From Endozoicomonas sp965232255 (GTDB lineage Bacteria > Pseudomonadota > Gammaproteobacteria > Pseudomonadales > Endozoicomonadaceae): a stretch of DNA of 64,000 nucleotides. The stretch covers positions 1,488,001 to 1,552,000 of the forward strand of contig OZ246962.1 of assembly GCA_965232255.1 (NCBI GenBank). The letters are read 5' to 3'. Under the pieces are notes generated by a model. The model had not been told where the DNA came from. It ran no database searches and saw nothing but the letters and a program-made list of their open reading frames with translations. Of the stretch, positions 44,174-53,589 are shown piece after piece (positions within the stretch are counted from its first letter, which is position 1; every line of letters begins with the position of its first letter). The translations under genes and the position numbers were made by a program.

Positions 44174-46054
44174 ATGAAGCCGATTCGCCTTCTTGATAAT
44201 CGTCTGGCTAACCAGATTGCTGCCGGTGAGGTGGTGGAGCGCCCAGCGTCGGTCATCAAGGAGCTCCTGGAAAACAGTCTGGACGCCGGTGCCCAGCGCC
44301 TGAGTTTGGAGGTGGAAAACGGCGGCGTGAAGCTGATCCGTATTCGCGACGATGGTCATGGGATTCCTAAAGAAGAGTTGGCCCTCGCGCTTTCCCGTCA
44401 CGCCACCAGTAAAATATCGGCGCTGGAGGATTTGGAAGGGGTGGCCACGCTGGGTTTTCGTGGTGAGGCTCTGGCCTCCATCAGTTCTGTGGCCAGGCTA
44501 ACATTGACGTCTAATATCGAAGGGCAAGAGTCTGGCTGGCAAGTTCGGGTGGAAGGGCGTGATATGGAAGCCTTGGTAACACCAGCTCCACACCCGGTGG
44601 GCACTACCATCGAAGCAAAAGACCTGTTCTTTAATACGCCTGCCCGACGCAAGTTTCTACGCACAGAAAAAACTGAGTTTACCCATCTGGAAGAGGTGGT
44701 TAAGCGTCTGGCGCTGTCGCGCTTTGATGTTGGTTTTACGCTGCGCCACAACCAGCGCAGCATCCATCAGTTACGTCCGGCATTGACCCAGACCGAAAAA
44801 GACCGCCGGGTTGCCGCGTTGTGTGGGATCAAGTTTATTGAGAATGCCGTCATTATTGATGTTGAGGCTTCCGGAATGAGGCTATCCGGCTGGGTTGGTC
44901 TGCCCACCTTTGCTCGGGCCAGTACCGACTTGCAGTATTTCTTCGTCAATGGTCGGGTTATCCGCGACAAGCTGGTGGCTCACGCCGTGCGTCAGGCTTA
45001 CCGTGATGTGCTTTATAGCGGTCGCCATCCAGCGTTTGTGCTCTATCTGGAACTGGACCCGACGCTGGTGGATGTTAACGTCCACCCCACTAAACACGAA
45101 GTACGCTTTCGCGATGGCCGCACGGTGCATAACTTTCTGTTCAGCACCCTGAACCGCGCGTTGGGCGAGGTGCGCCCGCAAGACCAGGTATTGCCGACGC
45201 CTGCGAGCAGCCCGAGCAAAGTTACCGGCATCGCGGCTGGCGAGTTTCAGGGGCAGGCGTCAATGTCGTTGGTACCGTCTGCCGGTGACCGAGTCAGCCA
45301 TGGTGCCAGTGAACGATCTGCGCTACCGTCACCTGCCCGGGTGCGACGTCAGCTGAAAGCTTATGGGCAGCTGTATGGTGCGCAGGCTGAACCTACGCCT
45401 GATGTCGTACAAGAGGCTGGGGTAGAGGTAGAAGCTTCTGCTGATGTTCCGGCCAACACCAATACATTATCGCCGCCTTTGGGTTTTGCCATCGCGCAGC
45501 TAAAGGGAATTTATATCCTGTCGGAAAACGACCAGGGCATGATTCTGGTTGACATGCACGCAGCCCATGAGCGGATCACTTATGAGCGCATGAAGCAGTC
45601 TTACCAGGAGCAGGGCATTCGTGCCCAGCCATTGCTGGTGCCAGCATCAGTGGTGGTCAGCGAAAGCCAGGCCGATTGCGCCCAGGAACACAGTGAATAT
45701 TTCACCCGTCTTGGCCTCAAACTGGACCGAATGGGACCAGAAACGCTGTTGGTGCGTCAGGTGCCGGTGATGTTAAGCGCCGCCAATGTGGAGCAACTGC
45801 TGCGCGATGTGTTGGCAGATTTAATGCTGTACGGCACCAGCGATCGCATTGAAGCGCACATTAATGAGATTCTGGCCACCATGGCCTGCCACGGTTCGGT
45901 TCGGGCTAACCATAGATTATCCATTGAGGAGATGAACGCCTTGTTGCGGGATATGGAGCAAACGCAGCGTAGCGGACAATGCAACCATGGTCGTCCAACC
46001 TGGACCATGTTGACCATGGACCAGCTGGACAAACTGTTTTTGCGCGGGCGCTAA
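44174..46054 (+). CDS. mutL: DNA mismatch repair protein MutL (endonuclease-type)
   Basis: A 626-residue MutL from ATG 44174 (GAGGAAACC upstream). The N-terminal GHKL ATPase shows KELLENSLDAGA, DDGHGIP and GFRGEALASI. The C-terminal dimerisation domain carries DMHAAHERITYE (residues 460-471), a near match to the metal-binding DQHAxxExxxxE motif of MutL proteins with nicking activity, with Met in place of Gln. E. coli MutL, which works with MutH, lacks this motif, so this organism probably uses MutL as the nicking enzyme. The frame is open to 44075, but the extra part is not conserved. Confidence 0.95.
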   Translation: MKPIRLLDNRLANQIAAGEVVERPASVIKELLENSLDAGAQRLSLEVENGGVKLIRIRDDGHGIPKEELALALSRHATSKISALEDLEGVATLGFRGEALASISSVARLTLTSNIEGQESGWQVRVEGRDMEALVTPAPHPVGTTIEAKDLFFNTPARRKFLRTEKTEFTHLEEVVKRLALSRFDVGFTLRHNQRSIHQLRPALTQTEKDRRVAALCGIKFIENAVIIDVEASGMRLSGWVGLPTFARASTDLQYFFVNGRVIRDKLVAHAVRQAYRDVLYSGRHPAFVLYLELDPTLVDVNVHPTKHEVRFRDGRTVHNFLFSTLNRALGEVRPQDQVLPTPASSPSKVTGIAAGEFQGQASMSLVPSAGDRVSHGASERSALPSPARVRRQLKAYGQLYGAQAEPTPDVVQEAGVEVEASADVPANTNTLSPPLGFAIAQLKGIYILSENDQGMILVDMHAAHERITYERMKQSYQEQGIRAQPLLVPASVVVSESQADCAQEHSEYFTRLGLKLDRMGPETLLVRQVPVMLSAANVEQLLRDVLADLMLYGTSDRIEAHINEILATMACHGSVRANHRLSIEEMNALLRDMEQTQRSGQCNHGRPTWTMLTMDQLDKLFLRGR

Positions 46055-46073
46055 GCGCAGACCGGGGAGCTCC

Positions 46074-46997
46074 TCAAAGATTGCAGATCAGGATACCCAG
46101 GAAAATAATCGCTCCTACCCAATTGTTTGATAAAAACGCCTTGAAGCACGCCTCTTGCTCTCGGTCACGGGTCAGCCACTGTTGGTAAAAAAAGACGCCC
46201 AGGGCAAATACCAGACTCAAGAAGAACGGCCAGCCCAGCCCCAGTTGTAAACCAACTGTGGCCAGAGTGATCAGGAAAAACACCTGGCAACAGCCAATCA
46301 TCAGGTTATCAAGGTCGCCAAACAAAATGGCTGTGGATTTAATGCCAAGGCGCACATCGTCGTCCCGATCCACCATGGCGTACTGGGTGTCGTAGGCAAC
46401 AGCCCACAACAGATTGGCGATAAACAACAGCCACGTCTGGATGTTCAGCGTGCCGATCTCGGCGGCATACGCCATGGGGATTGACCAGCCAAAGGCTGCG
46501 CCGAGCACTACCTGGGGCAGATAGGTGTAACGCTTGGCAAAAGGGTAAACAGCAGCAAGCCCGAGGGCGACAAATGAGAGCGCAATGGTCAGCCCATTGG
46601 TGCCAAGCACCAGAATAAAAGCCAGCAGAAGAAGCACGCCGGCAAATATCAGGGCTTCTTTGGGTGTCACTTTACCTGTGACCAGTGGCCGCTGTTGCGT
46701 GCGTTTAACGTGGCCATCAAAGTATCGGTCGGCGTAGTCATTAATGGCACAACCGGCACTGCGAGTCAGAATTACTCCGACAATAAAAATCAGCAGATTC
46801 TTTTCGGTGGGAATGCCCCTGGCTGCCAGCCACAGTGCCCACAGGGTTGGCCAGAGTAACAGGTATATGCCAATGGGGCGATCCAGACGGGCCAGTTGTA
46901 CGAAGTCGCGCCAGCGTGGCAGAGCATGATCCAGCAAATCGGCCACCGTGGTGGTAATGCGGGAATGACTGCCTTTTATTCGTTGGAAGTATCTCAT
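46074..46997 (-). CDS. ubiA: 4-hydroxybenzoate polyprenyltransferase UbiA
   Basis: Attaches the polyprenyl chain to 4-hydroxybenzoate in ubiquinone synthesis at the inner membrane. A 307-residue multi-helix protein with the two Asp-rich motifs NDYADRYFDGHV and DRDDDVRLG, and LARLDRPIGIYLLLWPTLWALW at the N-terminus. It follows ubiC by 114 bases, its metabolic partner, and is convergent with mutL (19 bases). Confidence 0.96.
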   Translation of the reverse strand: MRYFQRIKGSHSRITTTVADLLDHALPRWRDFVQLARLDRPIGIYLLLWPTLWALWLAARGIPTEKNLLIFIVGVILTRSAGCAINDYADRYFDGHVKRTQQRPLVTGKVTPKEALIFAGVLLLLAFILVLGTNGLTIALSFVALGLAAVYPFAKRYTYLPQVVLGAAFGWSIPMAYAAEIGTLNIQTWLLFIANLLWAVAYDTQYAMVDRDDDVRLGIKSTAILFGDLDNLMIGCCQVFFLITLATVGLQLGLGWPFFLSLVFALGVFFYQQWLTRDREQEACFKAFLSNNWVGAIIFLGILICNL

Positions 46998-47111
46998 TTG
47001 CCCGTTAAAACTCTCTACTGGAAGACAGGGCTGAACCGGGAGTATTTATTGTTGGTCGAAACGCCAGCCCGTTAGCGTCTGAGTTTGTGTGTATGCGCAA
47101 GCCTAACATGT

Positions 47112-47681
47112 TTAGAGGCGGGTTACGCCTCTTGCTTGCAATGGTACCGATCTTTGCGTCGGTAAAAACACTTCGCACACCGAAATGGGTTTTTCCCGCA
47201 AATAAAACAGTGATCGTCTGGCCCAGGCAATCTCTGTCGTGAAGGCAAACTCAATCAGGGGGTTAAACTCACAAGCGGCTATGGGCGCCACTTCAATAGG
47301 GCTACGACGCAGGCTGGGCTGCTTGAAGATATATTCTCCCAGCGGCTTGTTGCCCAGACTGAGCAAATCCCGGTTTTGGCCGGTTAAACTGGACTGGGGA
47401 AGAACGCTGCGAGCAAACACCACGGGCTGTCCTGAGCCAAAAAGCAGCACTTCGCGCACGCAGGCCTGTTCGTCCTGACAGCGCAGAAACGCCTGTTCCG
47501 ATGCAGCCGGCATCTGCCAGTCATGGGAGAGCAGGCGCACAAAAAAGGCATTATTGTGTTGTCGTTTAAGTCGTTGGGTCAGTGATTTCTGGTCCCTGAT
47601 TATTGCGCGCATGCGAAATGGAATACTTTTAGCGTCGTCTACAGGCTGCCAGCTTACATTGGTAAAAAAAGCAGGGGGCAT
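47112..47681 (-). CDS. ubiC: Chorismate pyruvate-lyase UbiC
   Basis: Splits chorismate into 4-hydroxybenzoate and pyruvate, the substrate for UbiA. ATG 47681 has AAAGGA six bases upstream and gives 189 residues, the usual size; the open frame extends to 47864, but that part has no family similarity. VREVLLFGSGQPVVFARSVL, then a GNKPLGEYIF segment and EVFLPTQ, match the family. Genes run ptsH-ptsI-ubiC-ubiA on one strand, although a 192-base gap before ubiC may hold a separate promoter. Confidence 0.9.
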   Translation of the reverse strand: MPPAFFTNVSWQPVDDAKSIPFRMRAIIRDQKSLTQRLKRQHNNAFFVRLLSHDWQMPAASEQAFLRCQDEQACVREVLLFGSGQPVVFARSVLPQSSLTGQNRDLLSLGNKPLGEYIFKQPSLRRSPIEVAPIAACEFNPLIEFAFTTEIAWARRSLFYLREKPISVCEVFLPTQRSVPLQARGVTRL

Positions 47682-47873
47682 CGTTATCCTTTCCCGTCTG
47701 GTAAAGCGAAAGCGTCTGGCAACTTGCCTACCGCGCTGTCCGTTGCCAGAGAATAACACCTCTAAGTCGTTTTGTACCATCGCGCAGCCGACTGCCGCAG
47801 TAGCCGACTGAGCGCGATGATACCCGACACAGATTATGACGAAAGGAAAAAATGTATCCGCCACATTCAGGTT

Positions 47874-49586
47874 TTACTGGCAACAGTTCTCAATGTACTC
47901 GCTGATTTCATGGGCGGTGGACATGGTCAGAACACGTTCGGCCATCTCTTGAGCCTGCGTAAACCGTGTACTGCGAATCAGCCGCTTGATGCGCGGAATC
48001 GACTGGGCACTCATACTGAACTCATCGAGTCCCATGCCCAGCAGTACTAGCGTTGCGGCTTCATCACCAGCCAGCTCACCGCACATGCCGGTCCACTTGC
48101 CTTCTTTGTGGGAGGCATCAATCACCTGCTTGATCAGGGTCAGTACTGCCGGGGTCATGGGGTTGTAGAGATGGGCGATTTTCTCATTACCACGATCCAC
48201 AGCCAGGGTGTACTGGGTCAGATCATTGGTGCCGATGCTGAAAAAATCCACCTCTTTGGCCAGATGGTGGGCAATCGCGGCGGCAGCCGGTGTTTCTACC
48301 ATCACGCCAACGTCGATATTTTCATCAAAGGCATAGTTTTGCGCACGCAGTTCTGCCTTGTATTTTTCCAGTTCAGCTTTCAGTTCACGGATCTCCTCCA
48401 CTGAAATGATCATTGGGAACATAATACGCAGCTTGCCAAATGCCGAGGCGCGCAAAATGGCCCGCAGTTGGGTATGGAGAATTTCCCGACGCTCCAGGCT
48501 GATGCGAATGGCGCGCCAACCCAGAAATGGATTCAGCTCGTGGGGCAGGTCGAGGTAGGGCAGATCTTTATCGCCACCAATATCCATGGTGCGGATAATT
48601 ACCGGGGCACCCTGCATGGCCGTGGCCACTGCCCGGTAGGCGGCCAATTGTTCTTCTTCGTCCGGTAGATGGTCGCGATCCATAAACAAGAACTCGGTTC
48701 GAAACAAACCTACGCCTTCGGCACCGTTGCGTATAGCGCTGGCACAGTCCTGTACGCCACCAATATTGGCCCCTAGCTCTACACGATGACCGTCCAGTGT
48801 TTCAGCGGGCAGCGTGCGTAGTTGGGACAGTTCTTCCCGTTCAGATTGCCAGTTCAGGTGACGCGTCTTGTAGCTGTCAATCTGGTCGGCAGCAGGGTTG
48901 ACGACAAACTCATTGTTCAGTGCGTCAAGCACCACGGCATCACCGTGCTTTACCTGTCCGGTAACATCCACCGTGCCAACAATCGCGGGTAACTCCAGGG
49001 AGCGAGCCATGATGGATGTATGAGATGTACGGCCGCCCAGGTCGGTGACAAAACCTTTGACAAAATTCAGGTTGATCTGAGCGGTTTCCGATGGCGTCAG
49101 GTCTTTGGCCACCAGGATAACTTCCTCGTCGATATCGCCCAGAGATGGGCTTTCAATGCCCATCAGATTCTTGATCAGACGATCGCCGATATCGCGCATA
49201 TCGGTGGCTCGTTCGCGCAGGTATTCATCGTCCAGGGCGCGCAGGACGGCGCACTGCTCATTGGTGGCGAAGTCCACTGCCGCTTCTGCACATTTATGGT
49301 TCTTGCGAATAAAATCGGCGACCTCTTCTTCGAGCTCTTCGTCTTCGGCCATCATGATATGGCCTTCGAAAATTTCCGCTTCTTCATCGCCGAAATTGGT
49401 CCTGGCCTTTTCCATAATGGTTTCGAGCTGAGTGACTGTTTCGGCCCGGGCCGCGCGAAACCGGGCGATTTCGGCGTCGACCTGATCGTCAGTGATGGTA
49501 GTGTGGGGCACAGTAAATTCGGCGGGGTGGTAAACAAAAGCTTTGCCGAAGGCGATGCCAGGAGAAACAGGAATACCTTTAATCAT
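47874..49586 (-). CDS. ptsI: Phosphoenolpyruvate-protein phosphotransferase (PTS Enzyme I)
   Basis: Transfers phosphate from PEP to HPr. The 570-residue protein has the phosphorylated His189 in GGRTSHTSIMAR, exactly the E. coli position, the PEP-site EFLFMDRDHLPDEEEQ segment and the MCGELAGDE catalytic-Cys motif. It lacks an extra N-terminal GAF domain, so it is EI rather than the nitrogen PtsP. It is 94 bases downstream of ptsH. Confidence 0.97.
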   Translation of the reverse strand: MIKGIPVSPGIAFGKAFVYHPAEFTVPHTTITDDQVDAEIARFRAARAETVTQLETIMEKARTNFGDEEAEIFEGHIMMAEDEELEEEVADFIRKNHKCAEAAVDFATNEQCAVLRALDDEYLRERATDMRDIGDRLIKNLMGIESPSLGDIDEEVILVAKDLTPSETAQINLNFVKGFVTDLGGRTSHTSIMARSLELPAIVGTVDVTGQVKHGDAVVLDALNNEFVVNPAADQIDSYKTRHLNWQSEREELSQLRTLPAETLDGHRVELGANIGGVQDCASAIRNGAEGVGLFRTEFLFMDRDHLPDEEEQLAAYRAVATAMQGAPVIIRTMDIGGDKDLPYLDLPHELNPFLGWRAIRISLERREILHTQLRAILRASAFGKLRIMFPMIISVEEIRELKAELEKYKAELRAQNYAFDENIDVGVMVETPAAAAIAHHLAKEVDFFSIGTNDLTQYTLAVDRGNEKIAHLYNPMTPAVLTLIKQVIDASHKEGKWTGMCGELAGDEAATLVLLGMGLDEFSMSAQSIPRIKRLIRSTRFTQAQEMAERVLTMSTAHEISEYIENCCQ

Positions 49587-49680
49587 TTTTACTGCCTTAA
49601 ATTAAACGATTGTAGTCGTATATAAACAACTAATGTCCAGTATTCATCAAAACGCGATCAATTGCTGTTACCAGGCGATA

Positions 49681-49938
49681 CTATTCCATTGCCGCCAGCA
49701 GGGCAGTCAGTTCCTCCACCGCTTGTTCTGCCTGGGCGCCTTCGGCAGCCACCGTCACCACGGTACCTTGTGTTATTCCCAGCGTTTGCAGTTTCAGCAA
49801 GCTGGTGGCTTTTGCGGATTTACCGTTGGCAATGATGGTAATGTCTGCATCAAAACCTTTGGCCGCTTTGACCAACTGGGTAGCTGGACGGGTGTGCAAG
49901 CCCTCCGGGGCGGTGATTTTTACGCTTTTTTCAAACAT
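49681..49938 (-). CDS. ptsH: PTS phosphocarrier protein HPr
   Basis: An 85-residue HPr with the phosphoacceptor His15 in GLHTRPATQLV and the conserved Ser46 in SAKATSLLKLQTLG. It carries phosphate from Enzyme I to the EIIABC encoded two genes upstream. It lies 43 bases downstream of manA, so a manA-ptsH-ptsI operon is likely. Confidence 0.97.
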   Translation of the reverse strand: MFEKSVKITAPEGLHTRPATQLVKAAKGFDADITIIANGKSAKATSLLKLQTLGITQGTVVTVAAEGAQAEQAVEELTALLAAME

Positions 49939-49981
49939 GGTTCACTCCAACTTGTTGCTGTGTCATTTGCTTTAGGGCAAT

Positions 49982-51184
49982 TCAGACAGTAATGCGTACC
50001 AATTGGCCGCATCCGGATAACTCATACTGCCCGGTGCACGCTTCGACAAAAGCGGACTCGCCGACAGCTAACGTTAACTGTCCATCGGAACTGTGCACAT
50101 TAACCGAACCGGCAATGCACAGCACTATCTCGGCACTGTCAACGAAAATAATCTGTCGTTCAGTAGCGTCCGACGGTGGCAGCGTAATAATCTCGAATTT
50201 GAAATCGTTTACCGGTACGGGAAAACGACTGATATTGCCATCACGCTCTGGCCGCGTCAGCAGTTCAGATGCTGGTACGGGAATAAACCGGGTGTTGGCG
50301 ATCAGCTCCTCAACATCCATATGTTTAGGAGTCAAACCGGCGCGCAACACGTTGTCGGAATTGGCCATAATCTCAATACCGGTACCACGCAAGTAAGCGT
50401 GAGGCGTTTCGGCATCGAGAAACATTGCCTCTCCGGGCGCCAACTCAATGACATTGAGAAACAACGGTGAGAACAAACCGACGTCGCCAGGATAGTGTTC
50501 TGCCAACATAGCCACCGTGGCAAACGCCTGGCGAGCAATGACACTGTTTCCTTTCTCCGTGATATTGGTTAGCAGTTGATGCAATGCATCGTGTTTCTGT
50601 TCGCCGGTCAGTGTGAGAATAAAGCGAAAGAACTCGCGCAGATGGTCGGCATCCGGATGAGCTTTGAGATCGGCCACCGGCTGTGCCAAAGTGGTGCAGC
50701 CAGACTGCTCAAACAGAGCAATAATCTCGTCAATGGGACGAAAGGCGTTCATCGCCAGGTACGGCGTCAGGGCGTAGACCAATTCCGGCTTGTGATTGGC
50801 GTCTTTATAATTTCGCTGGCTAGCGTTTAAGGGAATGCCCAGCTGGTTCTCGCGGGCAAAGCCTACCTCGGCCCGGGACTTTTCCGGGTGAACCTGAATG
50901 GAGAGCGGTTTGTCCGCAGCCAGAATTTTCAGCAGATAGGGTAATTCGCCAAAGATACGATAGACGCGCTCGCCCAGTACGTTTTCCGGATTGTGGTCAA
51001 TCAGGTCACTGAGTAACAGTTCATGGTCATCGGTATTGATGGCGGAGCAGCCATTAGGATGCGCACCCATCCAGATTTCAGCCTGGGGTTCGCCGGACTC
51101 ATTATTAATACCAAACAGTTTTGTCAGGGCAGTGGTGCTGCCCCAAGCGTAATTTTGGATGGGATTGTGCAGACGATACAGCAT
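49982..51184 (-). CDS. manA: Mannose-6-phosphate isomerase ManA
   Basis: Interconverts mannose 6-phosphate and fructose 6-phosphate with zinc. The 400-residue protein has PIQNYAWGSTTAL at the start, SIQVHPEKS and NHKPELVYALTPY (zinc ligands), the catalytic Arg segment AYLRGTGIEIMANSDNVLRAGL and a C-terminal cupin half. Placed between EIIABC and ptsHI, it would feed a mannose-type PTS sugar into glycolysis. Confidence 0.96.
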   Translation of the reverse strand: MLYRLHNPIQNYAWGSTTALTKLFGINNESGEPQAEIWMGAHPNGCSAINTDDHELLLSDLIDHNPENVLGERVYRIFGELPYLLKILAADKPLSIQVHPEKSRAEVGFARENQLGIPLNASQRNYKDANHKPELVYALTPYLAMNAFRPIDEIIALFEQSGCTTLAQPVADLKAHPDADHLREFFRFILTLTGEQKHDALHQLLTNITEKGNSVIARQAFATVAMLAEHYPGDVGLFSPLFLNVIELAPGEAMFLDAETPHAYLRGTGIEIMANSDNVLRAGLTPKHMDVEELIANTRFIPVPASELLTRPERDGNISRFPVPVNDFKFEIITLPPSDATERQIIFVDSAEIVLCIAGSVNVHSSDGQLTLAVGESAFVEACTGQYELSGCGQLVRITV

Positions 51185-51414
51185 AGTAACTCTTCAAAAT
51201 ACCAAACAGTGGATTGTGTGGCATAGCAAGTGAAAAGCTCCAGAACTTTCGCATCGAGCGAGTATTCTGAAAACTGATAAGAGCCAAAGGTAACTGCTTT
51301 CAAGCGACCGTTGTCAGCAGCATACAATCAGCTATAACTCGTACATCGACGTACAATACAGGTTTTTGGCGATTCGTGAAGCAAAACACCAATACGCCGC
51401 AACCTGCTGTGTTG

Positions 51415-53292
51415 TTAGTTTTGTGTCTGTTTGCTCATACTTCTGAGCGCGTTAATCATGAAAGCGGAAATGACCACACCGACGATAATTGCCACTATAT
51501 ACATTAACCGTCCATCGATTACCGGCAGCACGATAGGACCACCATGGGGAGCGTGATTACCCACGCCGGTATACATGGCAATGGCACCAGCCACAGCAGA
51601 GCCCGTCATGATTGAGGGAATAACGCGCAACGGATCGGCGACGGCAAAAGGAATAGCGCCTTCAGTGATGCCGATCAGACCCATCAGAATGGCAGCAGTA
51701 CCGGCTTCGCGCTCCTGCTCGCTCCATAACGTTTTCGACAACTTGGTGGCCAGACCCATGCTGATAGGTGGTACGCAAATAGCCGCAGCGACAGCACCCA
51801 TTACCGCGTAGTTGCCTTCCTGAATCATGGCAGCCCCAAAGAAAAAGGCCGCTTTGTTGATGGGGCCACCCATATCAATGGCGATCATACAGCCGAGAAT
51901 CAGACCAAGCAGCACCGCATTGGTATCTCCCATGCTCTGGAGCCACTGGCCCAGACCTTCAAGGATACCGGCAATGGGAACACCAATCACCTTCAACATC
52001 ACCGTGCCCACTACCAAAGACGACAGTATTGGTATGATTAGAATGGGCATAATTGGCTCAATGGCCTTGGGTACTTTCCAGTCTTTGATCCAGCGCACCA
52101 CAAAACCGGCCAGCAAGCCGGCAATCAGGGCGCCGAGAAAACCCGCACCTGTGGTGCCGGCCAGTGAGCCGCCAACAAAACCAGCTACCAATCCCGGTCG
52201 ACCCGCCATGCCGTAAGCAATGTAGCCGGCCAGTAACGGGAGCAGTACACCAAAGGCAGCACCGCCGATATCGCCAATCAGTTTGAGAACAGGGGTAGTA
52301 GAGAAGTCTGGTCCACTTGCCGTCATCGGGGCAAAGGCAATGGCCAGAGCGATCATGATACCGCCGGCGGCAATAAAGGGGATCGCGTAGGATACACCGG
52401 TCAGTAGCGACTGTTTTACTAAAGCACCAATACCGGCTTTTTCTTCCTCTTGTGAGTTGATGGTACGGTCGACTTTCTCGGTTTTTGCCGGTAGCGCCAG
52501 TGCTTTTCGGATAACCTCTTCTCCCTGACGAATAGGTTCGGCCACCTTGGTTCTTAAAATGGGCAGATGGGCAAAGCGTTCCTCCCCTTTGACGGCTACA
52601 TCGGCGGCAAAGATAGCAGCATCCGCTTCATTCAGTTGTTCCGGAGTCAAGGCGCCTTCAGTGCCTTTAGAGCCTTGCTTTTCCACAAAGACCCGCACAC
52701 CGAGCTTTTTACCAGCCTTTTCCAGATACTCTGCCGCCATATAGGTATGGGCAATACCTGTTGGGCACGCGGTAACACAAACGACAGTTTTTGTTTTATC
52801 GTCGTGCGGGATCGGCTGGGATTTGGCTTCAGAGTCACCTTGCGGACTGAGAATATCGAGAAATTCCTGACTGGATGTAGCGCTCATTAACGCTTCTCGA
52901 ACGTCGTCGTCTACAAGGCGTGTGGTTAAATCCGTCAGAATATTGATGTGGGTGTCGCCTTTTTGCGACAGGGGAATGGCCAGCATAACTACCAGTTTGA
53001 CCGGCTCGGGCCCATCAACGCCTTCCCAATTTATGGTGTTTTTCAAGCGGGCAATGGCAATAGCGGTCTCTTTTACCCCGGCGCTTTTGCCGTGGGGGAC
53101 GGCCAACTGTTCACCGAGTGCAGTTGGTCCCTGCGCTTCACGAGCCATGACCGCTTCAATAAACTGCGCCTTGTCATTGAGTTTGCCAGCCAAGTCTAAC
53201 TGATTTGCCAGAAACTGTATGGCGCTGTCCCGGTCAGGCAGCTCCATATCCAGAAAAATTAACTCTGGCTGTAGGAAATTTCTGAGTTTCAT
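51415..53292 (-). CDS. PTS fructose-family transporter, EIIABC
   Basis: A single-chain 625-residue EIIABC of the fructose superfamily. The IIA part carries His67 (LAVPHGKSAG), the IIB part Cys176 (VTACPTGIAHT) and the IIC part many membrane helices, including GGPINKAAFFFG. IIA-IIB-IIC order resembles MngA and single-IIB fructose permeases. The neighbour manA and the absence of a fruK (1-phosphofructokinase) nearby favour a mannose- or mannosyl-linked sugar whose product is a 6-phosphate; this is inference. A promoter with dyad symmetry lies upstream. Confidence 0.93.
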   Translation of the reverse strand: MKLRNFLQPELIFLDMELPDRDSAIQFLANQLDLAGKLNDKAQFIEAVMAREAQGPTALGEQLAVPHGKSAGVKETAIAIARLKNTINWEGVDGPEPVKLVVMLAIPLSQKGDTHINILTDLTTRLVDDDVREALMSATSSQEFLDILSPQGDSEAKSQPIPHDDKTKTVVCVTACPTGIAHTYMAAEYLEKAGKKLGVRVFVEKQGSKGTEGALTPEQLNEADAAIFAADVAVKGEERFAHLPILRTKVAEPIRQGEEVIRKALALPAKTEKVDRTINSQEEEKAGIGALVKQSLLTGVSYAIPFIAAGGIMIALAIAFAPMTASGPDFSTTPVLKLIGDIGGAAFGVLLPLLAGYIAYGMAGRPGLVAGFVGGSLAGTTGAGFLGALIAGLLAGFVVRWIKDWKVPKAIEPIMPILIIPILSSLVVGTVMLKVIGVPIAGILEGLGQWLQSMGDTNAVLLGLILGCMIAIDMGGPINKAAFFFGAAMIQEGNYAVMGAVAAAICVPPISMGLATKLSKTLWSEQEREAGTAAILMGLIGITEGAIPFAVADPLRVIPSIMTGSAVAGAIAMYTGVGNHAPHGGPIVLPVIDGRLMYIVAIIVGVVISAFMINALRSMSKQTQN

Positions 53293-53432
53293 AGTACCTC
53301 TGGTTAGCCGGAATACTTCGTAGATAACAGCAGGACGTGCTCAACCACCCGACTGATCGGTCAGGCTAGTGAGAGAAGAGCTCTCGTGGGTAGAAGGACG
53401 AACAGGAATCTGCTACGGCGAAACATACACAA

Positions 53433-53475
53433 GAAAACCCTTGTTTTCATTATATTAGTTGTAAATATGTACTAA
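53433..53475 (-). promoter_or_regulatory. Promoter and possible operator of the EIIABC gene
   Basis: On the minus strand a perfect TATAAT -10 box lies at 53454-53449, upstream of the transporter. The dyad TTAGT (53455-53459)/ACTAA (53471-53475) overlaps the spacer, and GAAAAC (53433-53438)/GTTTTC (53443-53448) lies just downstream of the -10 box. No good -35 box is seen, so an activator or repressor probably binds here; no regulator gene is adjacent. Confidence 0.55.
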
Positions 53476-53589
53476 TAAAGCAGCAAAACCCAACGCTTGT
53501 TAGCCAGCAGATTTTTGTCTGGGCGTTGGGATTGGACGGGATTAATTGTAGGTAATTTGTCGTATAAAACGTGTCCTGGCCAGTCCTGG

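Noticed and set aside
47682..47864. Extended N-terminus of ubiC
   Set aside because: UbiC proteins are about 165-190 residues; ATG 47681 has a good ribosome site and the extension has no family similarity.
49020..49625. 201-residue plus-strand frame opposite ptsI
   Set aside because: It lies antisense within Enzyme I and has no recognisable protein features.
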